The notes: generated by a model not told the origin, from the letters alone. A stretch of 33,165 bases of DNA from an uncultured Flavobacteriaceae bacterium (GCA_913048215.1 CAJWXC010000008.1:1-33165), one strand, 5' to 3'; numbered from the stretch's first letter, positions 16,136-24,930 are shown. Program-made: numbers and translations.

Positions 16136-16300
16136 TAATAATACTTATTTAGTCTATTTAATTAATGCTATCTATCACGTTAAGTTAAAAAAACTTTTTC
16201 TTTTTAATCCAAAAAGGTGATAAGAAGATATTTTTGTCATGCCTTCCTAGATAAATCACATTACCGTATTTTTGTATTGAATTACTCTAAAAAACCTTAC

Positions 16301-16663
16301 ATGCCTCAAGAGCTTACCAAACAAGAATTGCACAATCTTGCCATGAATATTGTAGGAGAAGATATGAAATCTCAGGGATTTGAGTTTTTGGGTGTCAATA
16401 GTAAAATTGGTAAAGATCCCCAGTTTGTAGGTTTAAAAAACAAAGATTTACATTTTGTTATTGTACGCGTTAGTCATTATCCCGATGATGCCAACACCTA
16501 CGATCCTGTATTTATGCAAACCATAAAAGAACACGCCAATGGTTTTGAGGCTAAAACTTATTACGCTGGTGTTGGTCTTGGGCATGGTACTGATTACGCA
16601 AAACCAGTTTTAAAAGATCAAGAGTATACTATGGTTTATAAAGGATTACAGGAAATCAAATGA
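16301..16663 (+). CDS. Small protein translationally coupled to apbE (uncharacterised, often labelled NQR-associated)
   Basis: A soluble protein of 120 residues with no signal peptide. I chose the ATG at 16301 (M-P-Q-E-L-T-K-Q-E-L-H-N-L-A-M-N) because upstream codons encode an unconserved Arg/Phe-rich stretch. From memory, similar proteins in Flavobacteriaceae genomes carry the label NQR subunit F, but this one has none of the NqrF cysteines or flavin and NAD motifs, so that label should not be taken literally. Its stop overlaps the apbE start by 4 bases (ATGA), which argues for a joint role, perhaps in flavin delivery to NqrB or NqrC. The function is inferred from position only. Confidence 0.75.
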   Translation: MPQELTKQELHNLAMNIVGEDMKSQGFEFLGVNSKIGKDPQFVGLKNKDLHFVIVRVSHYPDDANTYDPVFMQTIKEHANGFEAKTYYAGVGLGHGTDYAKPVLKDQEYTMVYKGLQEIK

Positions 16664-17670
16664 AAAAATTATTTGCCCTTTTATTTTTTGTAGTTTTTAT
16701 TTCTTGTACTGACACCCATTTTTTAGAAAAAAAAGTATTGCAGGGAAATGCCTTTGGTACTACCTACACCATACAGTATTTTACCAATTCAAATTTTGAT
16801 GCTCAAAGGCAAATAGACTCAGTATTATATAGGGTTAATAAGTCTATGAGCACCTATATTTACCAGAGTGATATTTCAAAAATAAATAGAGGAGATAGCA
16901 CCATTGTTGTAGACGCTTTGTTTAAAGATGTATGGCAAATATCTCAGAGGGTACATACAAACTCTTTGGGCTATTTTGACCCCACGATTGGTAGCCTTCG
17001 TAATTTGTACGGATTTGGAGACACCCCTTACCTGGAGACCATAAATGCTCGGGTTTTGGATAGTGTTAGGGCTTTGGTCGGTTTTAATAAAGTAGCCATT
17101 AAAAAAGATGGTACCGTGCATAAAGACAATCCAGATATATATCTAGACTTTAATGCGGTAGCAAAAGGCTATGGTATTGATTGTTTAGGCAATATGTTGA
17201 GTAGTTATGGTATTACAGATTATATCATTGAGCTAGGAGGTGAGGTTTTAGCTAAAGGAAAAAATATTTCTAAAAATAGACCTTGGACAAGTGGTGTAGA
17301 GGCTATTATCTCTGATATAGATAATAGAAAAGCGGTGGTATATTTTACCCTTAAAGACCGTGGATTAGCAGGCTCTGGAAATTACAGAAAATACCGAATT
17401 GATGATAACACAGGTAAAAAGTATGTACATACCATAAACCCCTTAACAGGTCTTGCACAACAAAACAATATTACAAGTGCAACTATAATAGCACCTACAT
17501 GCGCCTTAGCAGATGCCTATGCAACTGCGTGTATGGCCATGGGTTTTCAAAAAGCCAAAGCAATGCTTGATAGATTAGAAAATATTGATGGGTATTTGAC
17601 TTACCTCGATGCTAATCAGGCTTCTCAAAGCTACACCACCAAAGGATTTGAAAATCTAATTTTAAAGTAG
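16660..17670 (+). CDS. apbE: FAD:protein FMN transferase, lipoprotein
   Basis: Transfers FMN from FAD to a Thr or Ser of target proteins such as NqrB and NqrC. The 336-residue protein has a lipoprotein signal (C16 in F-I-S-C-T-D) placing it outside the inner membrane, where the NqrC flavin domain also lies. Family motifs in order are F-D-P-T-I-G-S-L (106-113), D-F-N-A-V-A-K-G-Y-G (163-172), E-L-G-G-E (191-195), H-T-I-N-P-L-T-G (257-264) and A-D-A-Y-A-T-A (284-290), the last binding Mg2+. Its start overlaps the previous stop by 4 bases. Its end lies 3 bases from the convergent methyltransferase stop, with no terminator visible between them. Confidence 0.95.
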   Translation: MKKLFALLFFVVFISCTDTHFLEKKVLQGNAFGTTYTIQYFTNSNFDAQRQIDSVLYRVNKSMSTYIYQSDISKINRGDSTIVVDALFKDVWQISQRVHTNSLGYFDPTIGSLRNLYGFGDTPYLETINARVLDSVRALVGFNKVAIKKDGTVHKDNPDIYLDFNAVAKGYGIDCLGNMLSSYGITDYIIELGGEVLAKGKNISKNRPWTSGVEAIISDIDNRKAVVYFTLKDRGLAGSGNYRKYRIDDNTGKKYVHTINPLTGLAQQNNITSATIIAPTCALADAYATACMAMGFQKAKAMLDRLENIDGYLTYLDANQASQSYTTKGFENLILK

Positions 17671-17673
17671 GTT

Positions 17674-18438
17674 TTATTTTCTACAAACGGGTAGTAATTC
17701 TCCCCTGCAGAGTCTGTAACGCTCAATATCTTCGCCGCTCATATTAGCTGTATAATCTAAGGCATCAACATCAAAACCTATACTAGATAGCTTTTTAAAA
17801 TAATCCATACCATACACCCTAAGGTGGTCATACTGTCCAAAAATACGGGTGCGTTGTTTTTGATCTGTGATGGTGTTGTCTTCAAAGGTTTTACTGAGGT
17901 TTGCATCATAAGGAACTTGCAAAATAGCGGTCCCTTTTGGAGCCAGTACACGATATAATTCTTGCATGGCTTTAATGTCATCGGGGATATGCTCTAAGAC
18001 ATGATTGCAAATAATAAAATCAAAACTATTATCCTTAAATGGTAAGTCGCAAATATCTGCTTTTACATCTGCAATAGGAGAGTTGAGATCTGTGGTAGTG
18101 TAGTTTAGATTTTTTTGTTTTTTAAACTTTTGCACAAATGCCTGCTCTGGTGCAAAGTGTAATACTCTTAATGGCGCAGTGAAGAAAGAGGTTTCATTTT
18201 TTAAATACAACCAAAAAAGACGATGTCTTTCCAGAGATAGAGTGCCAGGTGCTAGTACATTTTCTCTAACCTTAGCGTATCCATAAGGAAGAAACCTTCT
18301 GTATGATTTTCTGTCTATGGGGTCTGTATATCTATTACCCCTCAATAAAAATGCGATTAAGGGCCTTACTGCATAACTTAGTTTAATAAGTAAGGTTCTT
18401 GGAAATAGATTTAAAAAAAATTTAAAAAGTGAGTTCAA
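17674..18438 (-). CDS. Class I SAM-dependent methyltransferase
   Basis: A 254-residue protein with a Methyltransf_11-like core. Motif I is V-L-H-F-A-P-E (92-98), an unusual version in which the usual glycines are replaced; the acidic ribose-binding residue is probably in T-T-D-L-N (115-119). Then come D-L-P-F (131-134), F-D-F-I-I-C-N-H-V-L-E-H-I (139-151) and L-A-P-K-G-T (165-170). The N-terminal 60 residues are hydrophobic and basic and may attach to the membrane. The substrate is unknown. It is the last gene of the probable DUF5522-hutU-DUF4136 operon, 17 bases after the previous gene. Confidence 0.85.
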   Translation of the reverse strand: MNSLFKFFLNLFPRTLLIKLSYAVRPLIAFLLRGNRYTDPIDRKSYRRFLPYGYAKVRENVLAPGTLSLERHRLFWLYLKNETSFFTAPLRVLHFAPEQAFVQKFKKQKNLNYTTTDLNSPIADVKADICDLPFKDNSFDFIICNHVLEHIPDDIKAMQELYRVLAPKGTAILQVPYDANLSKTFEDNTITDQKQRTRIFGQYDHLRVYGMDYFKKLSSIGFDVDALDYTANMSGEDIERYRLCRGELLPVCRK

Positions 18439-18455
18439 AAGAGTGAATCTAGTGC

Positions 18456-18998
18456 TTATTTATTGGTTGTGTCTGGAGGGTATTGTTCTAGTATTTTGGA
18501 TACAATAAGATTAATTTTTTCTTCACGTTTTTCTATATCATTGCCCTTATATATACCGCTATGACTTACACCTTGCCAAAGTAATTCGTTGGTTTTTGCA
18601 TCGATAAGATCAATAAAGAGGCTACCTTCTATATTTGAGGTAATCATTCTATTGTTGTTGAAGTTTCCTCCCCAATATGGATTCCAACCCCAGGCTCCAC
18701 CAAAGTTATTTTGATAAATATCAACACGCTGGCTTTCTTTGGTAAAAATACTTACCAAAATATCTGGATTTCTATTTTTATTCATGCCTTTGGCTATTAA
18801 ATTACTTTGTATGGCGCGCAATATTCTTTTTTTGTCAAGATCGCTTATTTTGGCCTTATCTATACCTGGTTTATAAAAGGCAAATGAGCTGTAGTTGTCA
18901 AAGTTGGTTGCTTTATCATAATCACTCACAACACGAATGGTGTTACAAGAAGTTAAAACAAGCAAAAAAATAACAGAAGATATTTTTAATAAGTTCAT
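18456..18998 (-). CDS. DUF4136 family lipoprotein
   Basis: A 180-residue lipoprotein (lipobox L-T-S-C-N, C18) followed by the DUF4136 pattern: V-V-S-D-Y-D near the mature N-terminus, F-D-N-Y-S-S-F-A-F-Y, then I-Q-S-N-L-I-A-K-G-M, and a later G-S-L-F-I-D-L-I-D-A-K-T-N-E-L-L-W-Q-G strand pair. Family function is unknown; members are outer-membrane or periplasmic lipoproteins. A Gly/Trp/Asn-rich loop (G-G-A-W-G-W-N-P-Y-W-G-G) sits mid-protein. It starts 7 bases after the hutU stop, so it is almost surely co-transcribed with hutU. Confidence 0.88.
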   Translation of the reverse strand: MNLLKISSVIFLLVLTSCNTIRVVSDYDKATNFDNYSSFAFYKPGIDKAKISDLDKKRILRAIQSNLIAKGMNKNRNPDILVSIFTKESQRVDIYQNNFGGAWGWNPYWGGNFNNNRMITSNIEGSLFIDLIDAKTNELLWQGVSHSGIYKGNDIEKREEKINLIVSKILEQYPPDTTNK

Positions 18999-19005
18999 AG
19001 TGTTT

Positions 19006-20985
19006 TTAATTTAATAGTGAATCATCTACAAAATTTGGAAGTGTTACTTTGAGATTCGGGTTGCGTTTCATTTCTCTTTTAATAGCAAATACAGCTTCCT
19101 CATTTCTTGCCCAACTACGTCTTGCTATACCATTGTTAACATCCCAAAAGAGCATATTTTCTAGTCGTCTTTGTGCATCATCACTACCATCAAGAACCAT
19201 ACCGAAACCACCATTGATGACCTCACCCCAGCCAACACCGCCACCGTTATGAATACTCACCCAAGTAGCACCCCTAAAGCTATCTCCTATGACATTTTGT
19301 ATTGCCATATCTGCCGTGAAGCGGCTTCCGTCATATATATTGCTGGTTTCACGGTAGGGAGAATCTGTGCCGCTTACATCGTGATGATCACGGCCAAGGA
19401 TAATTGTATCAAGATGACCCTCTTTAATGGCCTTATTAAAAGCGCGGGCAATTTTAATTCTTCCCTCTGAGTCTGCATATAATATTCTTGCCTGAGAGCC
19501 CACCACTAACTTATTTTCTTGCGCCCCTTTAATCCATTGTATATTATCTGCCATTTGCTGTTGCACCCGGGTAGGAGCATCTTTCATGATTTCTTCTAGT
19601 ACTTGACAAGCAATAGCGTCTGTTTTGGCCAAGTCTTCTGGATTTCCAGAACCGCAAACCCATCTAAAAGGACCAAATCCGTAATCAAAACACATAGGAC
19701 CCATAATATCTTGAACATAACTTGGGTATTTAAAATCTATGTTGTTTTCTGCCATGATGTTTGCCCCTGCTCTAGAGGCCTCCAGTAAAAAGGCATTTCC
19801 GTAATCAAAAAAGTAAGTTCCCTTTGCAGTATGTTTGTTTACTGCTGCTACATGGCGTTTAAGCGTTTCTTGTATTTTTTCTTTAAATAATGCAGGGTTT
19901 TCTGCCATCATCAAGTTAGATTCTTCATAGGTCAAGCCCATTGGGTAATACCCTCCAGCCCAAGGATTATGTAGCGAAGTTTGATCACTCCCTAAATCTA
20001 TATGAATATTTTCTTTGTCAAAATGTTCCCATACATCTACAATGTTTCCATCCCAAGCAATAGACACTGCTTGTTTTGCTGCCAAGGCCTGCTTGACTCT
20101 TTTGGCAAGTTGGTCTAGATCACTAATCACCTCATCTACCCATCCTTGCTCGTGTCTGGTTTTGGTTGCTTTTTTATTTATTTCTCCGCAAACAGTAACA
20201 CATCCAGCTATATTTCCAGCTTTGGGTTGCGCACCACTCATACCTCCCAAGCCAGAGGTAACAAATAATCCACCTTTGGGAGATTTATTAATTTTTCTAA
20301 AACCGTTTAGCACTGTAATTGTTGTGCCGTGAACAATACCTTGGGGTCCAATATACATATAACTACCTGCTGTCATTTGGCCATATTGGGTAACACCAAG
20401 TGCATTAAATTTTTCCCAGTCATCTGCCTTAGAGTAATTGGGTATCATCATTCCGTTGGTAACAACCACTCTAGGTGCATCCTTATGAGAGGGAAATAAA
20501 CCCAGTGGATGGCCAGAGTAGATCGCCAGAGTTTGTTGGTCTGTCATTTGGGCCAGATACTGCATCACCAGGCGATATTGAGCCCAGTTTGAGAATACTC
20601 CTCCATTACCACCATAGGTAATCAACTCATCAGGGTGTTGTGCCACTGCATGGTCTAAGTTGTTTTGTATCATCAGCATGATTGCCTTTGCCTGGGTAGA
20701 CTCACCAGGGTACTCTTGTATTGGTCTTGCGTAAATTTTGTAATCTGGTTTAAAGCGGTGCATGTAAATACGACCGTATGTTTCAAGTTCATGCTTGAAT
20801 TCTGGCAGGAGCGTAGCATGATGTTGAGGTTCAAAATAGCGTAGTGCATTTCGGTATGCAAGGGTTTGTTCCTCTGAGGAGAGTATTTTTTTTCTCTTTG
20901 GAGCATGATTTACTTGGGGGTCATAGGTCTTTATGGCAGGCAGTTCAGTGGGTATTCCAGCTAGTATTTCTTCTTTAAAAGTCAT
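19006..20985 (-). CDS. hutU: Urocanate hydratase
   Basis: Converts urocanate to imidazolone propionate in histidine breakdown, using tightly bound NAD+ as electrophile. The 659-residue protein has the N-terminal Y-G-G-N-G-G (124-129), the glycine-rich NAD+ loop G-L-G-G-M-S-G-A-Q-P (245-254), the conserved Cys in F-G-P-F-R-W-V-C-G-S-G (C444) and R-D-H-H-D-V-S-G-T-D-S-P-Y-R-E-T near the active site. It is about 100 residues longer than the Pseudomonas enzyme, the long form also seen in animals and other Bacteroidota. No hutH, hutI or hutG is in the window. It is flanked in its operon by a DUF5522 gene (48 bases upstream) and DUF4136 (7 bases downstream). Confidence 0.96.
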   Translation of the reverse strand: MTFKEEILAGIPTELPAIKTYDPQVNHAPKRKKILSSEEQTLAYRNALRYFEPQHHATLLPEFKHELETYGRIYMHRFKPDYKIYARPIQEYPGESTQAKAIMLMIQNNLDHAVAQHPDELITYGGNGGVFSNWAQYRLVMQYLAQMTDQQTLAIYSGHPLGLFPSHKDAPRVVVTNGMMIPNYSKADDWEKFNALGVTQYGQMTAGSYMYIGPQGIVHGTTITVLNGFRKINKSPKGGLFVTSGLGGMSGAQPKAGNIAGCVTVCGEINKKATKTRHEQGWVDEVISDLDQLAKRVKQALAAKQAVSIAWDGNIVDVWEHFDKENIHIDLGSDQTSLHNPWAGGYYPMGLTYEESNLMMAENPALFKEKIQETLKRHVAAVNKHTAKGTYFFDYGNAFLLEASRAGANIMAENNIDFKYPSYVQDIMGPMCFDYGFGPFRWVCGSGNPEDLAKTDAIACQVLEEIMKDAPTRVQQQMADNIQWIKGAQENKLVVGSQARILYADSEGRIKIARAFNKAIKEGHLDTIILGRDHHDVSGTDSPYRETSNIYDGSRFTADMAIQNVIGDSFRGATWVSIHNGGGVGWGEVINGGFGMVLDGSDDAQRRLENMLFWDVNNGIARRSWARNEEAVFAIKREMKRNPNLKVTLPNFVDDSLLN

Positions 20986-21033
20986 GGTACTGTTTTTGAT
21001 AATTTACATTTGTAGACAGAAAATTAAAGCTGT

Positions 21034-21204
21034 CTATTGTTGTGTGTTTGTTTTTTTGTTGAAACCATAAGGGCAATGACGACAACCACTTTCACAACAA
21101 TAGGTCCTTTTAAGATGGTATTGTTCTGTAAAGCATTTGTAGCCTTCTGGTGTGAGGTAGAAATCTCCTTCTTCCAGTTCTATTTTTTTCTTAGGAAATA
21201 ACAC
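21034..21204 (-). CDS. DUF5522 small cysteine-rich protein, GTG start
   Basis: A 56-residue protein too short for usual ORF cut-offs. The core F-Y-L-T-P-E-G-Y-K-C-F-T-E-Q-Y-H-L-K-R and the cluster Y-C-C-E-S-G-C-R-H-C-P-Y-G match what I know of the DUF5522 family. C36, C37, C41 and C44 make a C-C-x3-C-x2-C set likely to bind a metal. The frame is closed by a TAA directly before GTG 21204, and there is no ATG before the conserved part, so GTG is the only usable start. It lies 48 bases upstream of hutU in the same direction. Family function is unknown; the sequence identity of the motif makes it a real gene. Confidence 0.85.
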   Translation of the reverse strand: MLFPKKKIELEEGDFYLTPEGYKCFTEQYHLKRTYCCESGCRHCPYGFNKKTNTQQ

Positions 21205-21208
21205 TTAA

Positions 21209-21216
21209 CAAAAATA
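21209..21216 (-). promoter_or_regulatory. Possible -7 box at the head of the DUF5522-hutU operon
   Basis: On the minus strand this reads TATTTTTG (TAnnTTTG), ending only 4 bases before the GTG start. If used, transcription would begin at about the start codon, giving a leaderless message. No well-placed TTG is seen upstream. Confidence 0.35.
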
Positions 21217-21290
21217 CGCAAAGTTGTTAGTATAAGTAGCTTGATTTTATGTTGCAATAAAATTTGTTACATAGAATGTTAAAAATAAAA

Positions 21291-21317
21291 TTGAAACTCT
21301 CATGTTTTGTAAATTTG
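21291..21317 (+). promoter_or_regulatory. Likely promoter of the ACC deaminase-like operon
   Basis: TTG at 21291-21293 and TAAATTTG at 21310-21317 with 16 bases between, slightly short for the Bacteroidota arrangement. The -7 box is a perfect match, 40 bases before the ATG at 21358. Confidence 0.5.
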
Positions 21318-21357
21318 TCTTATATTTTTTCTTAAAAAAAAGGTAATCTATTTTAAA

Positions 21358-22251
21358 ATGAATCAAAATATAGATGTTTCTTCTCTTGGAGGTGATGTTA
21401 GCTTATCTATAAAAAGAGAAGACCTTTTACATCCTATTATTTCTGGGAATAAGTATAGAAAATTAAAGTACAACGTTGCCCACGTATTGCAGAGGGCACA
21501 AAAATGCATGCTCACCTTTGGAGGGGCATACTCAAATCATATTGCAGCTGTGGCAGCTGCGGGAAAATTAAATAATCTAAAAACCATTGGTATTATAAGA
21601 GGAGAGGAGCTTGCAGGGATGTATACCCAAAATCCAACATTATGCTATGCAAAGCAGCAAGGGATGCAACTTGTATTTGTCTCCAGAGCGCAATATGCCT
21701 TGAAAGACACTCCAGCATTTTTGAAAACTTTGCATGATAGCTATGGTGATTTTTACACAATCCCAGAGGGTGGCACCAATGATCTAGCAGTAAAAGGGTG
21801 TGCAGAAATTTTAACACCAAAGGACGCAGACTATGATTATATCTGTCTTTGCACAGGAACAGGAGGCACAATGGCGGGCGTTGTGTCCTCGTTAAAAGAG
21901 CATCAAAAAGCTATTGGTTTTTCTGCCCTAAAAGGTACATTCCAAGACCAGGTAGTTTCAAAATACACCTCAAATAAAAATTATAGCATTACAGATGCAT
22001 ATTGTTTTGGTGGCTACGCCAAGGTGAATACATCTTTAATAGAATTTATAAATACCTTTAAACAAACCTATAGTATTGGTTTAGATCCTGTGTATACTGG
22101 TAAATTATTGTACGGTGTTTTTGATCTTATTAAAAAAGATTATTTCAATAAAAATAGCCGTATTTTAGCACTCCATACTGGTGGAATGCAGGGCATATCT
22201 GGCATGAACTTAAAACTGAAAAAGAAAAATTTACCTCTAATTAATGTGTAA
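21358..22251 (+). CDS. ACC deaminase / D-cysteine desulfhydrase family PLP enzyme
   Basis: A fold type II PLP enzyme of 297 residues. The cofactor Lys is K32 in S-G-N-K-Y-R-K-L-K-Y, followed by F-G-G-A-Y-S-N-H (53-60), whose Ser and Asn-His flank the substrate. The phosphate-binding loop is T-G-T-G-G-T (about 167-172). Family members either open the ring of 1-aminocyclopropane-1-carboxylate or, more often in bacteria without plant contact, cleave D-cysteine to pyruvate, H2S and ammonia. The residues that separate the two are not decided here. It is a little shorter at the N-terminus than the usual 325-340. First gene of a plus-strand operon with the glucosaminidase and hemL. Confidence 0.87.
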   Translation: MNQNIDVSSLGGDVSLSIKREDLLHPIISGNKYRKLKYNVAHVLQRAQKCMLTFGGAYSNHIAAVAAAGKLNNLKTIGIIRGEELAGMYTQNPTLCYAKQQGMQLVFVSRAQYALKDTPAFLKTLHDSYGDFYTIPEGGTNDLAVKGCAEILTPKDADYDYICLCTGTGGTMAGVVSSLKEHQKAIGFSALKGTFQDQVVSKYTSNKNYSITDAYCFGGYAKVNTSLIEFINTFKQTYSIGLDPVYTGKLLYGVFDLIKKDYFNKNSRILALHTGGMQGISGMNLKLKKKNLPLINV

Positions 22252-22252
22252 T

Positions 22253-23080
22253 ATGTTTCACAAAATCTCAATAGTGTGTGTTATTTGTCTTGTTTTGCTA
22301 TCTAGTTGTAGGGCCAAAAAAAATAGCATATCTACAACTACTACTAACAAGATTTCTCAAAGTAACTCTTATGCTAAACAAGAAACTTCAAAAAAACAGG
22401 CAACTGCTCCTCTACCAGCAAAAAGTTATACCAATGTTGTAGAAGATTATATTGATCAATTTAGTGAAATAGCGATGCAAGAGATGAAACAATATGGTAT
22501 CCCTGCTAGTATTACCTTAGCGCAGGGTATTTTGGAGAGTGGTGCTGGACAAGGCACTTTAAGTGTTAGGGCTAATAATCATTTTGGTATCAAGTGCCAC
22601 AGCGCCTGGAAGGGTGATTATGTGCATCATGATGATGATGAGGATCAAGAATGTTTTAGAAAGTATGTAGATGCAAAATATTCTTACAGAGATCACTCTT
22701 TATTTTTAACAACTAGAGGCAGGTACAGTTTTTTGTTTGACTTATCAAAAAAAGATTATAAGGGATGGGCCAAGGGTTTAAAAAAAGCAGGATATGCAAC
22801 AGATCCAAAGTATCCCAATAAGCTAATTAGCATTATAGAAAGATACCAGCTTCAAGATTTTGACAAAAAAGCCTTAGGCTCAAAAAAAAGTAAAAGAAAA
22901 TCAAAAAACAAATCAAATCCTGAAGCATTAAAAATTTACACTGTTACAAAAGGAGATACGCTATATAGTATTTCCAAAAGGTTTGATATTTCAGTAGAAG
23001 ACTTAAAAAAGTATAATAATTTAAAAGATACTACTTTGTCTATAGGACAAGAGTTGTATGTAAAAGGCTCAAAACAATAG
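22253..23080 (+). CDS. Glucosaminidase-LysM lipoprotein (peptidoglycan hydrolase)
   Basis: Cleaves peptidoglycan glycan chains in the periplasm or at the outer membrane inner face. The ATG at 22253 gives a lipoprotein signal with C19 (L-L-S-S-C-R). A Lys/Ser/Thr-rich linker is followed by a FlgJ-type glucosaminidase domain (about 62-205) with the catalytic Glu E95 in G-I-L-E-S-G-A-G and the N-N-H-F-G-I-K segment; then a basic linker and one LysM domain (about 227-271; Y-T-V-T-K-G-D-T-L-Y-S-I-S). An in-frame ATG at 22244 would overlap the previous gene by 8 bases and is an alternative. It is probably co-transcribed with its neighbours. Confidence 0.9.
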   Translation: MFHKISIVCVICLVLLSSCRAKKNSISTTTTNKISQSNSYAKQETSKKQATAPLPAKSYTNVVEDYIDQFSEIAMQEMKQYGIPASITLAQGILESGAGQGTLSVRANNHFGIKCHSAWKGDYVHHDDDEDQECFRKYVDAKYSYRDHSLFLTTRGRYSFLFDLSKKDYKGWAKGLKKAGYATDPKYPNKLISIIERYQLQDFDKKALGSKKSKRKSKNKSNPEALKIYTVTKGDTLYSISKRFDISVEDLKKYNNLKDTTLSIGQELYVKGSKQ

Positions 23081-23083
23081 TAA

Positions 23084-24376
23084 ATGAAATACCAAAGAAG
23101 TAGTGCACTTTTTGCAGAAGCGCAAAAAGTAATTCCTGGGGGTGTTAACTCTCCAGTGCGCGCGTTTAAAGCCGTGGGTGGTGACCCTATTTTTGTTGAA
23201 AAAGCCAAGGGCGCTTATTTATATGATGCAGACGGCAACCGCCTTATAGACTATATAAATTCATGGGGGCCTATGATTTTGGGACATGCTTATGAGCCTG
23301 TAGTGAATGCTATTGTAGATAAAGCCCAGCTAGGAACTAGCTTTGGAATGCCCACCAAAATAGAAACCCAAATTGCTGAGTTGGCAATATCTATGGTGCC
23401 AAACATAGAAATGATACGATTTGTTAACAGCGGTACTGAGGCTTGTATGAGTGCTGTACGTTTGGCAAGAGGCTATACCAATAAAGATAAAATAATAAAG
23501 TTTGCAGGGTGCTACCACGGCCATAGTGATTCTTTTTTGATACAAGCAGGAAGTGGAGCCGTTACCTTTGGCAGCCCAAACAGTCCAGGAGTTACTCAGG
23601 GAACTGCAAAAGACACCTTACTTGCCAGATATAATGACTTGACTCATGTAGAAGAAATTATAGCTCAAAACCCTCAACAAATTGCTTGTATTATCATAGA
23701 GCCTGTTGCAGGTAACATGGGATGTATCTCTCCAGCTCCGGGATTTTTGGAGGGCCTAAGAGCGCTTTGTGATGCCCATAAAATACTACTAATCTTTGAT
23801 GAGGTTATGACCGGCTTTAGACTTGCTCCTGGTGGTGTACAAGAACTTAAAAATGTAAAGGCAGATATAGTAACTTTTGGGAAAGTTATTGGAGGAGGTT
23901 TACCTGTTGGCGCCTTTGCTGCCAATAAAGATATCATGAGCTATTTAGCTCCCTTGGGGCCTGTTTATCAAGCAGGAACCTTGAGTGGAAACCCTCTTGC
24001 CATGGCAGCTGGTTTTACCATGCTTAGTGAGCTTAACCAGCGAAGAGAAATCTTCACTTCTTTAGAGAAGAAAACAAAGTATTTACACCAGGGGCTCTCA
24101 CAGGTATTGACCTCAAGAGGTGTTGCTCATACCATCAATAGAGAGCAGTCTATGATTTCTGTTCATTTTAGCCAAACTCCTGTTACAGATTTTGAGACAG
24201 CAGCAGCTGCAGCATCAAACGGAATGTTTAACACCTTTTTTCACGGTATGTTAGATCAAGGGATTTATATAGCACCTAGTGCTTATGAAACTTGGTTTTT
24301 AACAGATGCCCTCACCTATAAAGACTTGGATCAAACAATACATGCTGCAGCGCATGCAGCAACATTATTGGTATAA
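23084..24376 (+). CDS. hemL: Glutamate-1-semialdehyde 2,1-aminomutase
   Basis: Makes 5-aminolevulinate from glutamate-1-semialdehyde, the last step of the C5 route into haem. A fold type I PLP enzyme of 430 residues. The cofactor Lys is K267 in [11 protein letters not shown], the F-D-E-V-M-T-G-F-R (238-246) segment holds the PLP aspartate, and N-S-G-T-E-A (115-120) binds phosphate. The N-terminal [11 protein letters not shown] is the hallmark that separates HemL from other class III aminotransferases. It starts 3 bases after the glucosaminidase stop. Other hem genes are not in the window. Confidence 0.96.
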   Translation: MKYQRSSALFAEAQKVIPGGVNSPVRAFKAVGGDPIFVEKAKGAYLYDADGNRLIDYINSWGPMILGHAYEPVVNAIVDKAQLGTSFGMPTKIETQIAELAISMVPNIEMIRFVNSGTEACMSAVRLARGYTNKDKIIKFAGCYHGHSDSFLIQAGSGAVTFGSPNSPGVTQGTAKDTLLARYNDLTHVEEIIAQNPQQIACIIIEPVAGNMGCISPAPGFLEGLRALCDAHKILLIFDEVMTGFRLAPGGVQELKNVKADIVTFGKVIGGGLPVGAFAANKDIMSYLAPLGPVYQAGTLSGNPLAMAAGFTMLSELNQRREIFTSLEKKTKYLHQGLSQVLTSRGVAHTINREQSMISVHFSQTPVTDFETAAAAASNGMFNTFFHGMLDQGIYIAPSAYETWFLTDALTYKDLDQTIHAAAHAATLLV

Positions 24377-24408
24377 AAAAAAGTCCTACTTGTAAGTAGG
24401 ACTTTTTG
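24375..24408. terminator. Bidirectional intrinsic terminator after hemL
   Basis: A 13-bp perfect stem (24379-24391 with 24394-24406) has A and T runs on both sides, placed between the convergent hemL and the small secreted-protein gene. It can serve both directions. Confidence 0.9.
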
Positions 24409-24426
24409 ATTGTATAGAAACAATAT

Positions 24427-24777
24427 TTATTTTTTCTGCATTGCTTTCCAGGCAGTAAACTGCTCTGGGGTTAGCGTTTTTTTCATGGCTCTTTCCAGTG
24501 AAGCTGCAAATTTTGCTTTATATGCAATTACCTCTGGGCTATTTGCATCCTGTCCAGCAACATTTTTTCTTGTATCTACCTCGTTTGCAGTAAGGGCTCT
24601 AAAAATATAACGTTGCTGAGTCCCGTCAAGACCTAGTGCTTTGCTTAATTCAGCAGTTTTTTGTTTGGCAATTGTCTCTGGCCTGTCTTGGTTAACAGTT
24701 AATGATTGTGCTGTCGTGTTTTGTATACCTAAAACAAATATGGCAGCTATTGCTATAGTTTTTAATAAATTTTTCAT
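24427..24777 (-). CDS. Small secreted helical protein with LTPEQ motif
   Basis: A 116-residue exported protein with signal peptide (M-K-N-L-L-K-T-I-A-I-A-A, cleavage near T-T-A-Q). The mature part is mostly helical and charged. Near its end is L-T-P-E-Q-F-T-A-W, which resembles the LTxxQ repeat of the periplasmic Spy/CpxP stress chaperones, and an earlier L-G-L-D-G-T-Q-Q-R-Y-I may be a degenerate first copy. The exact family is not sure. It is monocistronic, closed by the shared terminator with hemL. Confidence 0.75.
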   Translation of the reverse strand: MKNLLKTIAIAAIFVLGIQNTTAQSLTVNQDRPETIAKQKTAELSKALGLDGTQQRYIFRALTANEVDTRKNVAGQDANSPEVIAYKAKFAASLERAMKKTLTPEQFTAWKAMQKK

Positions 24778-24930
24778 TTTGTTGCGTTTAATTTATAGAC
24801 CACTAAAGTATATAATTTCAATTCAATAAACCAATAATTAAGCCAAAAAACATATAAATCCTACCAAGGGACAATTTTAGGTAATACGGGCTAATTTATC
24901 TGTGTACAAAGTAATACAGTAAGAGGCTTG

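Noticed and set aside
16173-16222. TATCAC / GTGATA inverted repeat between the small membrane genes and the apbE pair
   Set aside because: Only 6 bp with a 38-base spacer in AT-rich sequence; expected by chance.
16267-16274. TATTTTTG box before the apbE-coupled gene
   Set aside because: The motif matches the -7 consensus, but there is no TTG at the proper distance and it lies within a T-rich run, so I did not call it a promoter.
17668-17676. Near-touching convergent ends of apbE and the methyltransferase, and likewise lipB and the large lipoprotein
   Set aside because: Gaps of 3 and 1 bases without terminators are odd but common in compact genomes; no further signal supports a special mechanism.
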